A stretch of 53,625 nt of DNA, taken from Rubrivivax benzoatilyticus JA2 = ATCC BAA-35. Lineage in GTDB: Bacteria > Pseudomonadota > Gammaproteobacteria > Burkholderiales > Burkholderiaceae_C. Each line of letters opens with the position of its first letter. The stretch's first letter is position 1. Below the pieces are notes generated by a model. That model was not told the DNA's origin and ran no database searches. It was given only the letters and a program-made list of their open reading frames with translations. Below, in pieces: positions 14,846-25,653 of this stretch. The stretch covers positions 1 to 53,625 of the forward strand of contig NZ_AEWG01000079.1 of the NCBI RefSeq assembly GCF_000190375.1, written 5' to 3'. The translations under genes and the position numbers were made by a program.

Positions 14846-15832
14846 ATGAGCAAGAAGCCCGTCCGCGTGGCCGTTACCGGCGCCGCCGGCCAGATCGGTT
14901 ATGCCCTGCTGTTCCGTATCGCCTCGGGCGAGATGCTGGGCAAGGACCAGCCCGTCATCCTCCAGCTCCTCGAACTGCCGATCGAGAAGGCCCAGGAAGC
15001 GCTGCGCGGCGTGATGATGGAACTCGAGGACTGCGCCTTCCCGCTGCTGGCCGGCATGGAAGCCCATTCCGACCCGATGACCGCCTTCAAGGACACCGAC
15101 TACGCGCTGCTCGTCGGCGCCCGTCCGCGCGGCCCCGGCATGGAGCGCGCCGACCTGCTGGCCGCCAACGCCCAGATCTTCACCGCCCAGGGCAAGGCGC
15201 TGAACGCCGTCGCCTCGCGTGACGTCAAGGTGCTGGTCGTCGGCAACCCGGCCAACACCAACGCCTACATCGCGATGAAGAGCGCGCCGGACCTCAAGCC
15301 CGGCAACTTCACCGCCATGCTGCGCCTGGACCACAACCGCGCCGCCAGCCAGATCGCCGCCAAGACCGGCAAGCCGGTCTCGGCGATCAAGAAGCTGGCC
15401 GTCTGGGGCAACCACAGCCCGACGATGTACGCCGACTACCGCTTCGCGACCATCGACGGCGCCTCGGTCAAGGACACGATCAACGACCAGGCCTGGAACA
15501 AGGACGTGTTCCTGCCGACCGTCGGCAAGCGCGGCGCGGCGATCATCGCCGCCCGAGGCGTGTCCTCGGCCGCCTCGGCCGCCAACGCCGCCATCGACCA
15601 CATGCGCGACTGGGCCCTGGGCACCCACGGCGAATGGGTCACGATGGGCGTGCCCAGCAACGGCGAATACGGCATCCCGAAGGACGTCATGTTCGGCTTC
15701 CCGGTGACCTGCGAGAACGGCGAATACAAGATCGTCGAAGGCCTGCCGATCGACGAGTTCTCGCAAGCCTGCATCGACAAGACGCTGGCCGAGCTCATCG
15801 GCGAGCGCGACGCCGTCCAGGACCTGCTCTGA
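14846..15832 (+). CDS. mdh: Malate dehydrogenase (NAD)
   Basis: A 328-residue MDH of the LDH-like long class found in betaproteobacteria, oxidising malate to oxaloacetate. The NAD-binding motif [21 protein letters not shown] starts near residue 8 (shown as its recognisable core GAAGQIGY). Substrate Arg residues lie in [15 protein letters not shown], and the catalytic His in [21 protein letters not shown] is conserved. GAGGAG lies 8 nt before ATG 14846. It is divergent from the GntR/UTRA gene across an operator-like palindrome and is closed by a terminator, so it may be monocistronic. Confidence 0.97.
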   Translation: MSKKPVRVAVTGAAGQIGYALLFRIASGEMLGKDQPVILQLLELPIEKAQEALRGVMMELEDCAFPLLAGMEAHSDPMTAFKDTDYALLVGARPRGPGMERADLLAANAQIFTAQGKALNAVASRDVKVLVVGNPANTNAYIAMKSAPDLKPGNFTAMLRLDHNRAASQIAAKTGKPVSAIKKLAVWGNHSPTMYADYRFATIDGASVKDTINDQAWNKDVFLPTVGKRGAAIIAARGVSSAASAANAAIDHMRDWALGTHGEWVTMGVPSNGEYGIPKDVMFGFPVTCENGEYKIVEGLPIDEFSQACIDKTLAELIGERDAVQDLL

Positions 15833-15881
15833 CGGCAGCGGCGGGCGCTTGCGCGGATCGCGCCGCGCCCCCAACAATCGA

Positions 15882-15912
15882 CGGCGCCCGGCAACGGGCG
15901 CCGTTTTCGTTT
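15882..15912 (+). terminator. Rho-independent terminator after mdh
   Basis: A perfect 9-bp stem CGGCGCCCG / CGGGCGCCG with a GCAA tetraloop, followed by TTTTCGTTT. It lies 50 bp after the mdh stop and before the CitE-like gene. Confidence 0.85.
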
Positions 15913-15930
15913 CCCCGACCGGAAGACGCG

Positions 15931-16944
<1,014 letters not shown>

Positions 16945-16973
16945 GCCGTCGATCCCCCCGATGCTCGCCTCAA

Positions 16974-16987
16974 GTCTTATATAAGAC
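16974..16987. promoter_or_regulatory. Operator-like palindrome upstream of acnB
   Basis: GTCTTATATAAGAC is a perfect 14-bp palindrome 64 bp before the acnB start. It shares GTCTTA-Y-ATAAGACATAA with the site between gntR and mdh. A possible -10 (TAAAAT, 16989-16994) abuts it, so binding would block the acnB promoter. Confidence 0.78.
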
Positions 16988-17051
16988 ATAAAATACAGGA
17001 GGCGAGGCCGGGGGCCCGCCCCGAAACCCGCCCTGCCGCAGGAGAACGCCC

Positions 17052-19643
17052 GTGCTGACCGCCTACCGCCAACATGTCGCCGAACGCGCCGCGCTCGGCA
17101 TCCCGCCGCTGCCGCTGGACGCCGCGCAGACCGCCGCGCTGATCGAGCTGATCCAGAACCCGCCCGCCGGCGAGGAGACCTTCCTGCTGGATCTGCTGAC
17201 CCACCGCGTGCCGCCGGGCGTCGACGACGCCGCCAAGGTCAAGGCCTCGTTCCTGGCCGCCGTCGCGCACGGCGACCTGAAGGTCGGCCTCGTCTCCAAG
17301 GCCAAGGCCACCGAGCTGCTGGGCACGATGGTCGGCGGCTACAACGTGCATCCGCTGATCGAACTGCTGGACGACGCCGAGGTCGCCGATGTCGCCGCCG
17401 CGGGCCTGAAGAAGACCCTGCTGATGTTCGACTACTTCCACGACGTCGCCGAGAAGGCGCGCGCCGGCAACGCCCGGGCCAAGGAAGTCATCCAGTCCTG
17501 GGCCGACGCCGAGTGGTTCACCTCGCGCCCCGAGGTGCCGAAGTCGATCACCGTCAGCGTCTTCAAGGTGCCCGGCGAGACCAACACCGACGACCTGTCG
17601 CCGGCGCCCGACGCTTGGAGCCGCCCGGACATCCCGCTGCACTACCTGGCGATGCTGAAGAACACGCGCCCCGACGCGGCCTTCAAGCCCGAGGAAGACG
17701 GCAAGCGTGGCCCGATGAGGTTCATCGACGAGCTGAAGGCCAAGGGCCACCTCGTGGCCTACGTCGGCGACGTCGTCGGCACCGGCTCGTCGCGCAAGAG
17801 CGCGACCAACAGCGTCATCTGGGCCACCGGCCAGGACATCCCGTTCGTGCCGAACAAACGTTTCGGCGGCGTCACACTGGGCGGCAAGATCGCGCCGATC
17901 TTCTTCAACACCCAGGAAGACTCGGGTTCGCTGCCGATCGAGGTCGACGTCTCCAAGCTCGAGATGGGCGACGTCATCGAAGTCCTGCCCTACGACGGCA
18001 AGCTGCTGAAGAACGGCGAGACCGTCGCCGAGTTCCAGCTCAAGAGCGAGGTCCTGCTCGACGAGGTGCGTGCCGGCGGCCGCATCAACCTGATCATCGG
18101 CCGCTCGCTGACCGCCAAGGCGCGCGAGTTCCTCGGCCTGCCTGCGTCGACCACCTTCCGCCTGCCGGTCGCGCCGCAGGACAGCGGCCGCGGCTTCACG
18201 CTGGCGCAGAAGATGGTCGGCCGCGCCTGCGGCCTGCCCGAAGGCCGGGGCATCCGCCCGGGCACCTACTGCGAGCCGCGAATGACCACCGTCGGCAGCC
18301 AGGACACCACCGGCCCGATGACGCGTGACGAGCTGAAGGATCTGGCCTGCCTGGGCTTCAGCGCCGACCTCGTGATGCAGAGCTTCTGCCACACCGCCGC
18401 CTACCCGAAGGCGGTCGACGTGAAGATGCACCGCGAGCTGCCGCAATTCATCTCCAGCCGCGGCGGCGTCGCGCTGCGCCCGGGTGACGGCGTCATCCAC
18501 AGCTGGCTGAACCGCCTGCTGCTGCCCGACACCGTCGGCACCGGCGGCGACAGCCACACGCGTTTCCCGATCGGCATCTCGTTCCCGGCGGGCTCGGGCC
18601 TCGTCGCCTTCGGCGCCGCCACCGGCGTGATGCCGCTGGACATGCCGGAGTCGGTGCTGGTGCGCTTCAAGGGGCAGATGCAGCCCGGCGTCACGCTGCG
18701 CGACCTGGTGCACGCGATCCCGCTGTACGCCATCAAGGCCGGCCTGCTGACCGTCGAGAAGAAGGGCAAGAAGAACATCTTCAGCGGCCGCGTGCTCGAG
18801 ATCGAAGGCCTGCCGCAGCTGAAGGTCGAACAGGCGTTCGAACTCTCCGACGCCTCGGCCGAACGTTCGGCCGCCGGCTGCACGATCAAGCTCGACCAGG
18901 CACCGGTCATCGAGTACCTGAAGAGCAACGTCGTGCTGATGAAGAACATGATCGCCGACGGCTACCAGGACAAGCGCACGCTGGAGCGCCGCATCCAGGC
19001 CGTCGAGGCCTGGCTGGCGAATCCGCAGCTGCTGGAGGCCGACGCCGACGCCGAGTACGCCGCGGTCATCGAGATCGACCTCGCCGACATCAAGGAGCCG
19101 ATCGTCTGCTGCCCGAACGACCCGGACGACGCGAAGTTCATGTCCGAGGTCTCCGGCACGAAGATCGACGAAGCCTTCATCGGCTCGTGCATGACCAACA
19201 TCGGCCACTTCCGCGCCGCGGCCAAGCTGCTGGGCGGGGCGCGCGACATCCCGGTCAAGCTGTGGGTCGCGCCGCCGACCAAGATGGACCAGAACGAGCT
19301 CGTCAAGGAAGGCCACTACGCCACCTTCGGCACCGCCGGCGCGCGCACCGAGATGCCCGGCTGCAGCCTGTGCATGGGCAACCAGGCGCAGGTGAAGGAA
19401 GGCGCGACGGTGATGTCGACCTCGACGCGCAACTTCCCCAACCGCCTGGGCAAGAACACCAACGTCTTCCTCGGCTCGGCCGAATTGGCCGCGGTGTGCT
19501 CGCGCCTGGGCCGCATCCCGACGCTGGCCGAGTACCACGAGGCGATGGGCATCATCAACCAGGACGCCGCGAGCGTGTACCGCTACATGAACTTCGACCA
19601 GATCGCCGAATACGCGGAGACGGCGAAGACGGTCACGGTCTGA
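17052..19643 (+). CDS. acnB: Aconitate hydratase B
   Basis: An 863-residue AcnB that isomerises citrate to isocitrate, with possible 2-methylcitrate side activity. The N-terminal HEAT-like domain begins [20 protein letters not shown]. The swivel domain follows, and then the catalytic domains. The [4Fe-4S] cysteines are C713 ([10 protein letters not shown]), C771 and C774 ([10 protein letters not shown]). The length matches E. coli AcnB (865). The start is GTG at 17052 with CAGGAG about 7 nt upstream; no in-frame ATG fits better. An operator-like palindrome shared with gntR/mdh precedes it and a strong terminator follows. Confidence 0.97.
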   Translation: MLTAYRQHVAERAALGIPPLPLDAAQTAALIELIQNPPAGEETFLLDLLTHRVPPGVDDAAKVKASFLAAVAHGDLKVGLVSKAKATELLGTMVGGYNVHPLIELLDDAEVADVAAAGLKKTLLMFDYFHDVAEKARAGNARAKEVIQSWADAEWFTSRPEVPKSITVSVFKVPGETNTDDLSPAPDAWSRPDIPLHYLAMLKNTRPDAAFKPEEDGKRGPMRFIDELKAKGHLVAYVGDVVGTGSSRKSATNSVIWATGQDIPFVPNKRFGGVTLGGKIAPIFFNTQEDSGSLPIEVDVSKLEMGDVIEVLPYDGKLLKNGETVAEFQLKSEVLLDEVRAGGRINLIIGRSLTAKAREFLGLPASTTFRLPVAPQDSGRGFTLAQKMVGRACGLPEGRGIRPGTYCEPRMTTVGSQDTTGPMTRDELKDLACLGFSADLVMQSFCHTAAYPKAVDVKMHRELPQFISSRGGVALRPGDGVIHSWLNRLLLPDTVGTGGDSHTRFPIGISFPAGSGLVAFGAATGVMPLDMPESVLVRFKGQMQPGVTLRDLVHAIPLYAIKAGLLTVEKKGKKNIFSGRVLEIEGLPQLKVEQAFELSDASAERSAAGCTIKLDQAPVIEYLKSNVVLMKNMIADGYQDKRTLERRIQAVEAWLANPQLLEADADAEYAAVIEIDLADIKEPIVCCPNDPDDAKFMSEVSGTKIDEAFIGSCMTNIGHFRAAAKLLGGARDIPVKLWVAPPTKMDQNELVKEGHYATFGTAGARTEMPGCSLCMGNQAQVKEGATVMSTSTRNFPNRLGKNTNVFLGSAELAAVCSRLGRIPTLAEYHEAMGIINQDAASVYRYMNFDQIAEYAETAKTVTV

Positions 19644-19666
19644 GCGCCGTACCACGCCAAACCCGA

Positions 19667-19694
19667 AGCCCGCCGCAACCGGCGGGCTTTTTTT
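19667..19694 (+). terminator. Rho-independent terminator after acnB
   Basis: A 9-bp stem AGCCCGCCG / CGGCGGGCT, loop CAAC, followed by a run of seven T. It starts 24 bp after the acnB stop. Confidence 0.92.
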
Positions 19695-19703
19695 CGTCTT
19701 CTC

Positions 19704-19786
19704 GGGGTCAGGTCTTGCCTTTTGCATCGCGGCCGTTCGAGGTGCCCGTGCCGCGGGCCGGGATGCAAAAGGCAAGACCTGACCCC
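19704..19786. repeat. Long inverted repeat with GGGGTCAGGTCT arms
   Basis: Two perfect 24-bp arms (19704-19727 and 19763-19786) in inverse orientation, separated by 35 bp. Each begins or ends with GGGGTCAGGTCT, then TGCCTTTTGCAT. A short direct repeat (GACCCCACGGCATCGT) continues just after it, at about 19782-19811. It lies between the acnB terminator and the PBP gene. The first 12 bases of each arm are shared with the repeats at 23.1 and 43.5 kb. Confidence 0.9.
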
Positions 19787-19950
19787 ACGGCATCGTGACC
19801 CCACGGCATCGTGCGGTTTGCTACCCTCGCGCCTTTCGCCCCAACGCGCCGTCGCGTGGCCTGCCACCGCGGCGCTCCCCGTGCCGTGATCCGTCCGCCT
19901 GCTGCCACCGGCCCCGCCCTGCCCGCCCGCGTCTCCGTTCCGAGGCCTTG

Positions 19951-22287
19951 ATGTCGCCGCTGGTGAAGAAGATCGCGCTCGGCGCGGGCGCCGTCGTCGG
20001 CGCGCTGGTCCTGGTGTTCGTCATCGCCGTCGTCTGGTACTCGACGCGGCTGCCGTCGCTGGACGAGGTGCTGGACTACCGCCCGCGCCAGCACCTGCAG
20101 GTGTTCACCGCCGACGGCGTCGAGATCGCGCAGTTCGGCACCGAGCGCCGCGTCTTCGTGCCGATCGAGAAGGCACCGAAGCTGATGCAGGACGCGGTGC
20201 TGGCCGTCGAGGACTGGCGCTTCCGCGAACACGGCGGCATCAGCGGCCGCGCGCTGCTGCGTGCGCTGTGGGCCAACCTCACCAGCGGCATGCCACAGGG
20301 CGCGAGCACGATCACGCAGCAGGTCGCGCGCACCTTCTTCCTGTCGACCCGGCGCACGCCCGAACGCAAGATCAAGGAGGCGCTGCTGGCGCTGGAGATC
20401 GAGCGGCGCCTGTCCAAGGACCAGATCCTCGAGCTCTACCTGAACCAGATCTACCTCGGCCAGCGCGCCTACGGCTTCGGCGCCGCGGCCCAGGTCTACT
20501 TCGGCAAGACGCTCGACCAGCTCGACGTCGCCGAGGCGGCGATGCTCGCCGGCCTGCCGCAGAACCCGGGTTACGCCAACCCGATCACCAACCTCGAACG
20601 CGCCAAGCGCCGTCAGGCCATCGTGCTGCAGCGCATGCTGGACACCGGCGTCATCGACGAGAAGGCCTACCGCCAGGCGCTGGACGAACCGCTGGCCGTG
20701 CGCAAGCCCGGCGAGGTCGAGGTGCACGCCGCGCACGTCGCCGAGATGGCGCGCCAGGCGGTCGTCGAGCGCATCGGCGACAAGGCCTACACCCAGGGCA
20801 TCCGCGTCTACACCTCGCTGCACGCCGCCGACCAGGAGGCGGCGTACAAGGCGCTGCGCCGCGCGGTGCTGGCCCACGAGACGCGCCAGCCCTGGCGCGG
20901 CCCCGAAGGCCACGAGGACCTGCCGGCCGGCGGCGACCTCGAACGTGCCGCCGCCCAGGCGCTGCGCGACCACAACGACGACGAGGACCTGCGCGTGGCC
21001 GTCGTCACCGAAGCCAGCCCGAAGGAAGTGGTCGCGGTGCTGGCCAGCGGCGAGACGGTGCGCGTCACCGGCGCCGGCCTGCGCGCCGCGGCCCCGGGGC
21101 TGCAGCCCAAGGCCAAGGAGGCGCTGGCGATCACGCGCGGCTCGGTGATCCGGCTGGCCGGGCGCACGCGCGGCGAACGCACCGACTGGAGCATCGCCCA
21201 GTGGCCGCGCGCCGAAGGCGCTTTCGTCGCGCTCGACCCGAAGACCGGCCGCGTGCGCGCGCTGGTCGGCGGCTTCGACTTCGGCACCCAGCAGTTCAAC
21301 CACGTGACGCAGGCCTGGCGCCAGCCGGGTTCGTCGTTCAAGCCCTTCCTGTACTCGGCGGCCTTCGAGGCCGGGCTGATGCCCGACACCGTCGTCGACG
21401 ACGCGCCCTGGTCGGGCAGCGACGCCAACGGCAACCCCGGCGGCTGGGACCCGAAGAACTCCGACGGCCGCTACGACGGCCCGATCACGCTGCGCGAGGC
21501 GCTGACGCGGTCGAAGAACATGGTCAGCATCCGCGTCGTGCGCCAGCTGGGCATCGCCGAGGCGCTGCAGTGGACCGCCCGCTTCGGCTTCGACCCCAAG
21601 CGCCAGCCCGACAACCTGACGCTGGCGCTGGGCGCCGGCAGCACGACGCCGATGCAGCTCGCGTCGGCCTACGCGGTGTTCGCCAACGGCGGCTGGCGCG
21701 TGACCCCCACCGTCATCGAACGCATCACCGACGCCGACGGCAAGACGATCTGGCAGGCGCCGCCGCCGCCCGCGCTGGACGAGGACTCGCGCGCCGTGCC
21801 GGCCCGCAACGTCTTCCTCGTCAACAGCCTGCTGAGCGACGTGACGCGCGCGGGCACTGCGGCACGCGCCCAGGCCAGTCTCAAGCGCCCGGACCTCTAC
21901 GGCAAGACCGGCACCACCAACGACGCCGTCGACGCCTGGTTCGCCGGCTTCCAGCCGGGTGTCGTCGCGGTCGCCTGGATGGGCTACGACGAACCGCGCA
22001 GCCTGGGCAGCGGCGAGTCCGGCGGCGGCCTGGCGCTGCCGATGTGGATCGACGCGATGCAGGTCATGCTGCGCGGCGTGCCGGTGGCGACGCCCGAGCC
22101 GCCCGAAGGCGTGGTGCACGGCGCACAGGACTGGCGTTATGCCGAATGGGCCGAACACGCGCCGGTGGAGCGCCTGCTCGACGCCGCCGAAGCCGAACCG
22201 GCGGCACCGGCGGCATCGGCCGCCGCGTCGGCAGCGCCGCCGGCCGCGGCCGCGGCCTCCGTGCCGGGCTCGGCGGCGGCGCGCTGA
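19951..22287 (+). CDS. mrcA: Class A penicillin-binding protein (PBP1A type)
   Basis: A 778-residue bifunctional peptidoglycan synthase at the inner membrane. One N-terminal transmembrane helix (residues 8-30) is followed by the GT51 domain with catalytic Glu near 87 (VEDWRFREHGG) and GASTITQQVARTFFLS. The transpeptidase domain has SSFK near residue 461, SKN in TRSKNMVS, and KTGTT. An OB-like insert lies between the two. The last 35 residues are almost all Ala/Pro, low complexity. ATG 19951 is chosen because it directly precedes the membrane helix, with GAGG upstream; the open frame to 19795 overlaps repeat DNA. No partner gene is adjacent on this strand. Confidence 0.95.
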   Translation: MSPLVKKIALGAGAVVGALVLVFVIAVVWYSTRLPSLDEVLDYRPRQHLQVFTADGVEIAQFGTERRVFVPIEKAPKLMQDAVLAVEDWRFREHGGISGRALLRALWANLTSGMPQGASTITQQVARTFFLSTRRTPERKIKEALLALEIERRLSKDQILELYLNQIYLGQRAYGFGAAAQVYFGKTLDQLDVAEAAMLAGLPQNPGYANPITNLERAKRRQAIVLQRMLDTGVIDEKAYRQALDEPLAVRKPGEVEVHAAHVAEMARQAVVERIGDKAYTQGIRVYTSLHAADQEAAYKALRRAVLAHETRQPWRGPEGHEDLPAGGDLERAAAQALRDHNDDEDLRVAVVTEASPKEVVAVLASGETVRVTGAGLRAAAPGLQPKAKEALAITRGSVIRLAGRTRGERTDWSIAQWPRAEGAFVALDPKTGRVRALVGGFDFGTQQFNHVTQAWRQPGSSFKPFLYSAAFEAGLMPDTVVDDAPWSGSDANGNPGGWDPKNSDGRYDGPITLREALTRSKNMVSIRVVRQLGIAEALQWTARFGFDPKRQPDNLTLALGAGSTTPMQLASAYAVFANGGWRVTPTVIERITDADGKTIWQAPPPPALDEDSRAVPARNVFLVNSLLSDVTRAGTAARAQASLKRPDLYGKTGTTNDAVDAWFAGFQPGVVAVAWMGYDEPRSLGSGESGGGLALPMWIDAMQVMLRGVPVATPEPPEGVVHGAQDWRYAEWAEHAPVERLLDAAEAEPAAPAASAAASAAPPAAAAASVPGSAAAR

Positions 22288-22303
22288 GCGCCGGGGTCAG
22301 GGC

Positions 22304-23032
22304 TCAGGGCTCGACGCTGTCGAGCTGCCCGTAGGCGTGCGCCATCCAGAGCTTCAGGCGCTGGCGCTCCATCATGCCCAGGCCCGGGCCGTCGATCGTC
22401 GAGACGTTCTTCGCCGCCCAGAAGCTGGCGTTGCGGGCGTCGATCTTCTGCACCACGGCGTCGTGCAGCCGGCGCAGCGAGATCACCTTGGCGCCCAGGC
22501 CCAGCGCACGTTCGAGCTGACCTGAACGTTCGAGCTGGCCGAAGTCGTCGCCGCGCAGCTCGTTCTTGACGATCACGTACTGCACACGCTGGCCGAAACG
22601 CTCCAGCAGCCGCGCCAGCAGGTCGACCGAGTCGCGGCCGCTGTCCATCACGTGCCAGGCGTGGAGCGCGATGCCCGACAGGTCGGCCATGTCGAGCACG
22701 CCGGATTCGTCCATCCAGCGCACCAGCGGCTCCTGGGTCTGCGCCGCCAGGTCGACGAGCACACGCCGGCCGGGCTGCTCGACGGCAGTCTCGACGATGC
22801 GGTCCAGCGCCTCGTAGCGGTCGATCAGCGCCGGCGACGCGAACTCGGCATAGAAGCGCAGCAGCGCGCCGTGCGAGCGGTCGGTGTCGAAGCCGACGAA
22901 CGGCAGTTCGTGGTCGATGAAGTACTGCGCCAGCAGCCGCGAGACCATCGACTTGCCGACGCCGCCCTTCTCGCCGCCGATGAGGTGGATCTTCGAGACC
23001 TGTTGGGTCTGCAGGGTGGGCACGTCTTCCAT
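22304..23032 (-). CDS. ParA/MinD-like P-loop ATPase (orphan)
   Basis: A 242-residue SIMIBI-class ATPase with the deviant Walker A motif GGEKGGVGKSM near residue 20, including the signature Lys. GFDTDRSHGAL matches the Walker A' region, and VLVDLAAQTQE the Walker B. ParA/MinD relatives position DNA, proteins or complexes; there is no parB, minC/E or flagellar neighbour here, so the cargo is unknown. Similar proteins are sometimes labelled mobilisation proteins (MobD-like), from memory. It converges on the PBP gene with only 16 bp between stops. A cluster of hairpin repeats lies upstream of its start. Confidence 0.8.
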   Translation of the reverse strand: MEDVPTLQTQQVSKIHLIGGEKGGVGKSMVSRLLAQYFIDHELPFVGFDTDRSHGALLRFYAEFASPALIDRYEALDRIVETAVEQPGRRVLVDLAAQTQEPLVRWMDESGVLDMADLSGIALHAWHVMDSGRDSVDLLARLLERFGQRVQYVIVKNELRGDDFGQLERSGQLERALGLGAKVISLRRLHDAVVQKIDARNASFWAAKNVSTIDGPGLGMMERQRLKLWMAHAYGQLDSVEP

Positions 23033-23097
23033 GCCACCGATTGTGCCGCCGGGCCTGCCGCGGCACGATGTTTCGGGGTGAAACGGCGGCGGGTGGC

Positions 23098-23247
23098 GGG
23101 GTCAGGTCTTGTGAGACCTGACCCCAGACTTGCGGCTGGCGGGGTCAGGTCTTGCGAGACCTGACCCCAGGCTTCCGCGGCTGACGGCGGGGTCAGGTCT
23201 TGGGCGGGAGGGGTCAGGAGGGGTCAGGTCTTGTGAGACCTGACCCC
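23098..23247. repeat. Cluster of GGGGTCAGGTCT hairpins
   Basis: Three complete hairpins, each GGGGTCAGGTCT-loop-AGACCTGACCCC with 4-nt loops: 23098-23125 (TGTG), 23141-23168 (TGCG) and 23220-23247 (TGTG). Half-sites occur at 23189-23200 and 23210-23218, and a CTGACCCC remnant near 23254. The spacers share AGACTT-like words. The cluster fills the gap between the ParA-like gene and sbcB and looks like a REP/BIME-type array. No transposase is inside it. Confidence 0.92.
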
Positions 23248-23298
23248 AGACTTCTGACCCCAGACTTCCGGACTTCGCCGATCCTCGCCGTCGCAGCC

Positions 23299-24738
23299 TC
23301 AGTCCGGCGCCACCTGCTCCGCCCAGTCGTACAGCGCCTCCAGGATCGACTGCGCGCGCTCGTCGTCGCGCTCGGCGGCGGCCTCGGCCAGCTCGTCGAT
23401 GCGCTCGGCATAGGCCTGCAGCGTCAGCACGCCGCCGGCGCCGGCTATCAGGCGCGCGTGGCGGTGCGCCGCCCAGCGCTCGCGCTCGTCGGCGTCCAGC
23501 GTGTCGGCGAAGTTGCGCGCGCGGTAGCGGAACAGCAGCTCGTCCAGCCGCGGGTCGTCGAAAGCCGGGCGGCGCGAGGCCAGCGCCGCGCCGTCCAGCC
23601 CGCGCAGGCGCTGCAGCTGGCGCCGGTCCTCGTCGCCGAGGAAGCCGCCGTACAGGTCTTCGTCGACGTCCACCGGCCCGCCAGCCGCCGGTTTCACGAA
23701 GACCTGGGCCCACAGCGGCTCCAGCGTGCGGCCCAGCGCGGCAGCACGCTCGGCGTGCACCAGCGCGCGCTCCAGGTCCAGGCCCCAGCGCTCGCGCGCC
23801 GGGCCCAGCGTCTTCAGGTTGCCGATGACGACCGGCGACTTGTTCAGGTGGACGGTCTTGATCGGCAGCCGGGTCTCGCCGGCGGCGGCCAGTTCCTCGG
23901 TCTTGGTGTACATCCGCCGGCGCACGGTCTCGGCGTCCAGCGACGCCAGTTCGGCCGGGTCCTGCGCCAGGTCCCAGACGATCAGCTCGTTGCGGTTCGT
24001 CGGGTGCGGCGCCAGCGGCCAGACGACGGCCATGCAGCCGTTCTCGACGCCGTACATGCCCGACAGGTGCAGGAACGGCCGGCCGACGCCGATCTCGGTG
24101 CGCACCGCGTCCTTGTGGCGCAGCTTCAGGCAGAAGTCCCAGAGCCGCGGCTGGCGCTGGCGGATCAGCCGCGCCAGCGCGATCGTCGCGCGCACGTCGG
24201 ACAGCGCATCGTGCGCCGCCTCGTGCGCCAGGCCGTTGGCCGCCGTCAGGTGCTCGAGCTTGAACGAGGGCCGGCCGTCCTCGTGCTTGGGCCACTCGAT
24301 GCCCTCGGGGCGCAGCGCCCAGCAGCAGCGCACGACGTCCAGCAGGTCCCAGCGGCCGCAGCCGTTCTGCCATTCGCGCGCGTAGGGGTCGATCAGGTTG
24401 CGCCAGAAGAGGAAGCGCGTGACCTCGTCGTCGAAGCGGATGCTGTTGTAGCCGACGCCGATCGTGCCGGGCGCGGCCAGCGCGGCCTCGATGCGCGCGG
24501 CGAACTCGCGCTCGGCGACGCCTTCGGCCAGCGCCTGCTGCGGCAGGATGCCGGTCAGCAGGCAGCTCTCGGGGTCGGGCAGCGTGTCGGTCGGCGGCTG
24601 GCAGAACCACATCGCCGGCGCGCCGATCTCGTTGAGTTCGGCGTCGGTGCGGATGCCGGCGAACTGCGCCGGCCGGTCGCGCCGCGGCACGCGGCCGAAG
24701 GTCTCGTAGTCGTGCCAGAAGAAGGTGGTCTCAGCCAT
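23299..24738 (-). CDS. sbcB: Exodeoxyribonuclease I
   Basis: A 479-residue ExoI, a 3'-5' single-strand DNA exonuclease in recombination and mismatch repair. The DEDDh exonuclease motifs are FFWHDYETFGRVPRRDRPAQ (D-x-E), VGYNSIRFDDEVTRF (D) and HDALSDVRATIALARLI (H-x4-D). The SH3-like and C-terminal domains follow, giving the usual 475-residue length. The start ATG 24738 (MAETTFFWHDYE) is preferred to an in-frame ATG six codons upstream. The Shine-Dalgarno is weak. It lies 56 bp after the phasin-like gene. Confidence 0.95.
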   Translation of the reverse strand: MAETTFFWHDYETFGRVPRRDRPAQFAGIRTDAELNEIGAPAMWFCQPPTDTLPDPESCLLTGILPQQALAEGVAEREFAARIEAALAAPGTIGVGYNSIRFDDEVTRFLFWRNLIDPYAREWQNGCGRWDLLDVVRCCWALRPEGIEWPKHEDGRPSFKLEHLTAANGLAHEAAHDALSDVRATIALARLIRQRQPRLWDFCLKLRHKDAVRTEIGVGRPFLHLSGMYGVENGCMAVVWPLAPHPTNRNELIVWDLAQDPAELASLDAETVRRRMYTKTEELAAAGETRLPIKTVHLNKSPVVIGNLKTLGPARERWGLDLERALVHAERAAALGRTLEPLWAQVFVKPAAGGPVDVDEDLYGGFLGDEDRRQLQRLRGLDGAALASRRPAFDDPRLDELLFRYRARNFADTLDADERERWAAHRHARLIAGAGGVLTLQAYAERIDELAEAAAERDDERAQSILEALYDWAEQVAPD

Positions 24739-24794
24739 CGCGGCACGATAGCGCATCGCCTGCGCCGGGGCGCCCACGGCGCCCCGGCGGCCGC

Positions 24795-25508
24795 TCAGGC
24801 CGTGCGCTTGCGCGCCGCGGTCTTGCGTGCCGGCGCCTCGGCCGCCGGCGGGGTGGCCGGCGCCGCCTGCAGCGCCTCGGCCAGGCCGATCAGCACGCCG
24901 CTGACCATCGCCGTGTAGCTGTCGGCCAGCGCCTGCGCGGCGCGCACCGAGGCGTGGCGCGTGCTGCGCATCGCGGCCTGCATCTGCTCGGCCACCTGCT
25001 CGGCAGTCAGCGAGGCCTGCACGCCCGACAGCGTGCCGCCGGCCTGCAGCCGTTCGAGCACCGGCCCCCAGGCCGCGGCGACACCGCCGCCGGTGCCGGC
25101 GGCGCTCTTCTTCAACGCCGCGAACAGCGTGTCCTCCATCTTGTCGAGGTCGTCGAGCGCCTTCTGCAGATGCTTCTCGCGCAGGTCGGCGCCCTGCTGC
25201 ACCAGGCGCTGCAGCGCGACGCGGTTGGCTTCCACGGCCTTCAGCACCGCGGCGTCGAGCCCGGCGACGGCGCTGTCGAGCAGCGCCGTCGGGTCGACGC
25301 CGGCCCCCGTGTTGCGCGCCACGCCGAGGCTGGCAGCGTCGCCGACGGCCTTGACCGTCGCACGCAGATTCTTCAGCGTCAGCTCGCGGCCCTGCAGCGC
25401 GGTCAACGCGGTCTGCGTCACCGCCTGGCGCAGCTGTTCGCCCTGCTGGGCGGTGGCGGTCTCGAACATCGCGATCAGCGCTTCGGCGTCGAACATCGGC
25501 TTGGCCAT
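24795..25508 (-). CDS. Phasin-like helical protein with basic Ala/Lys tail
   Basis: A 237-residue, largely helical, Ala/Leu/Gln-rich protein without signal peptide. Residues 1-160 look amphipathic (ALIAMFETATAQQGEQLRQA, QKALDDLDKMEDTLFAALKK), and the C-terminus PARKTAARKRTA resembles the histone-like tails of PhaM/PhaF phasins that link PHA granules to the nucleoid. A granule role is inference only; I do not recognise an exact family. AGGAG lies 7 nt before ATG 25508. It is divergent from the nitroreductase gene across 145 bp. Confidence 0.65.
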   Translation of the reverse strand: MAKPMFDAEALIAMFETATAQQGEQLRQAVTQTALTALQGRELTLKNLRATVKAVGDAASLGVARNTGAGVDPTALLDSAVAGLDAAVLKAVEANRVALQRLVQQGADLREKHLQKALDDLDKMEDTLFAALKKSAAGTGGGVAAAWGPVLERLQAGGTLSGVQASLTAEQVAEQMQAAMRSTRHASVRAAQALADSYTAMVSGVLIGLAEALQAAPATPPAAEAPARKTAARKRTA

Positions 25509-25653
25509 CGTCTGCTCCTGTGGTGGAGCGCCGATGCTGGCACCGGCCAACGGCAGCGGCAAGACGGGGCGACACGCGGGCGCTGACGCGGCTCAAGCGC
25601 CCGGCCGGGGGCGCGGCCTAAGGTCACCGACGAAACCGCTGCGGGAGGGTGCG

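Noticed and set aside
23098..23247. A CRISPR array
   Set aside because: Repeats are short palindromic hairpins with irregular spacing and no unique spacers of constant length, and no cas genes are present.
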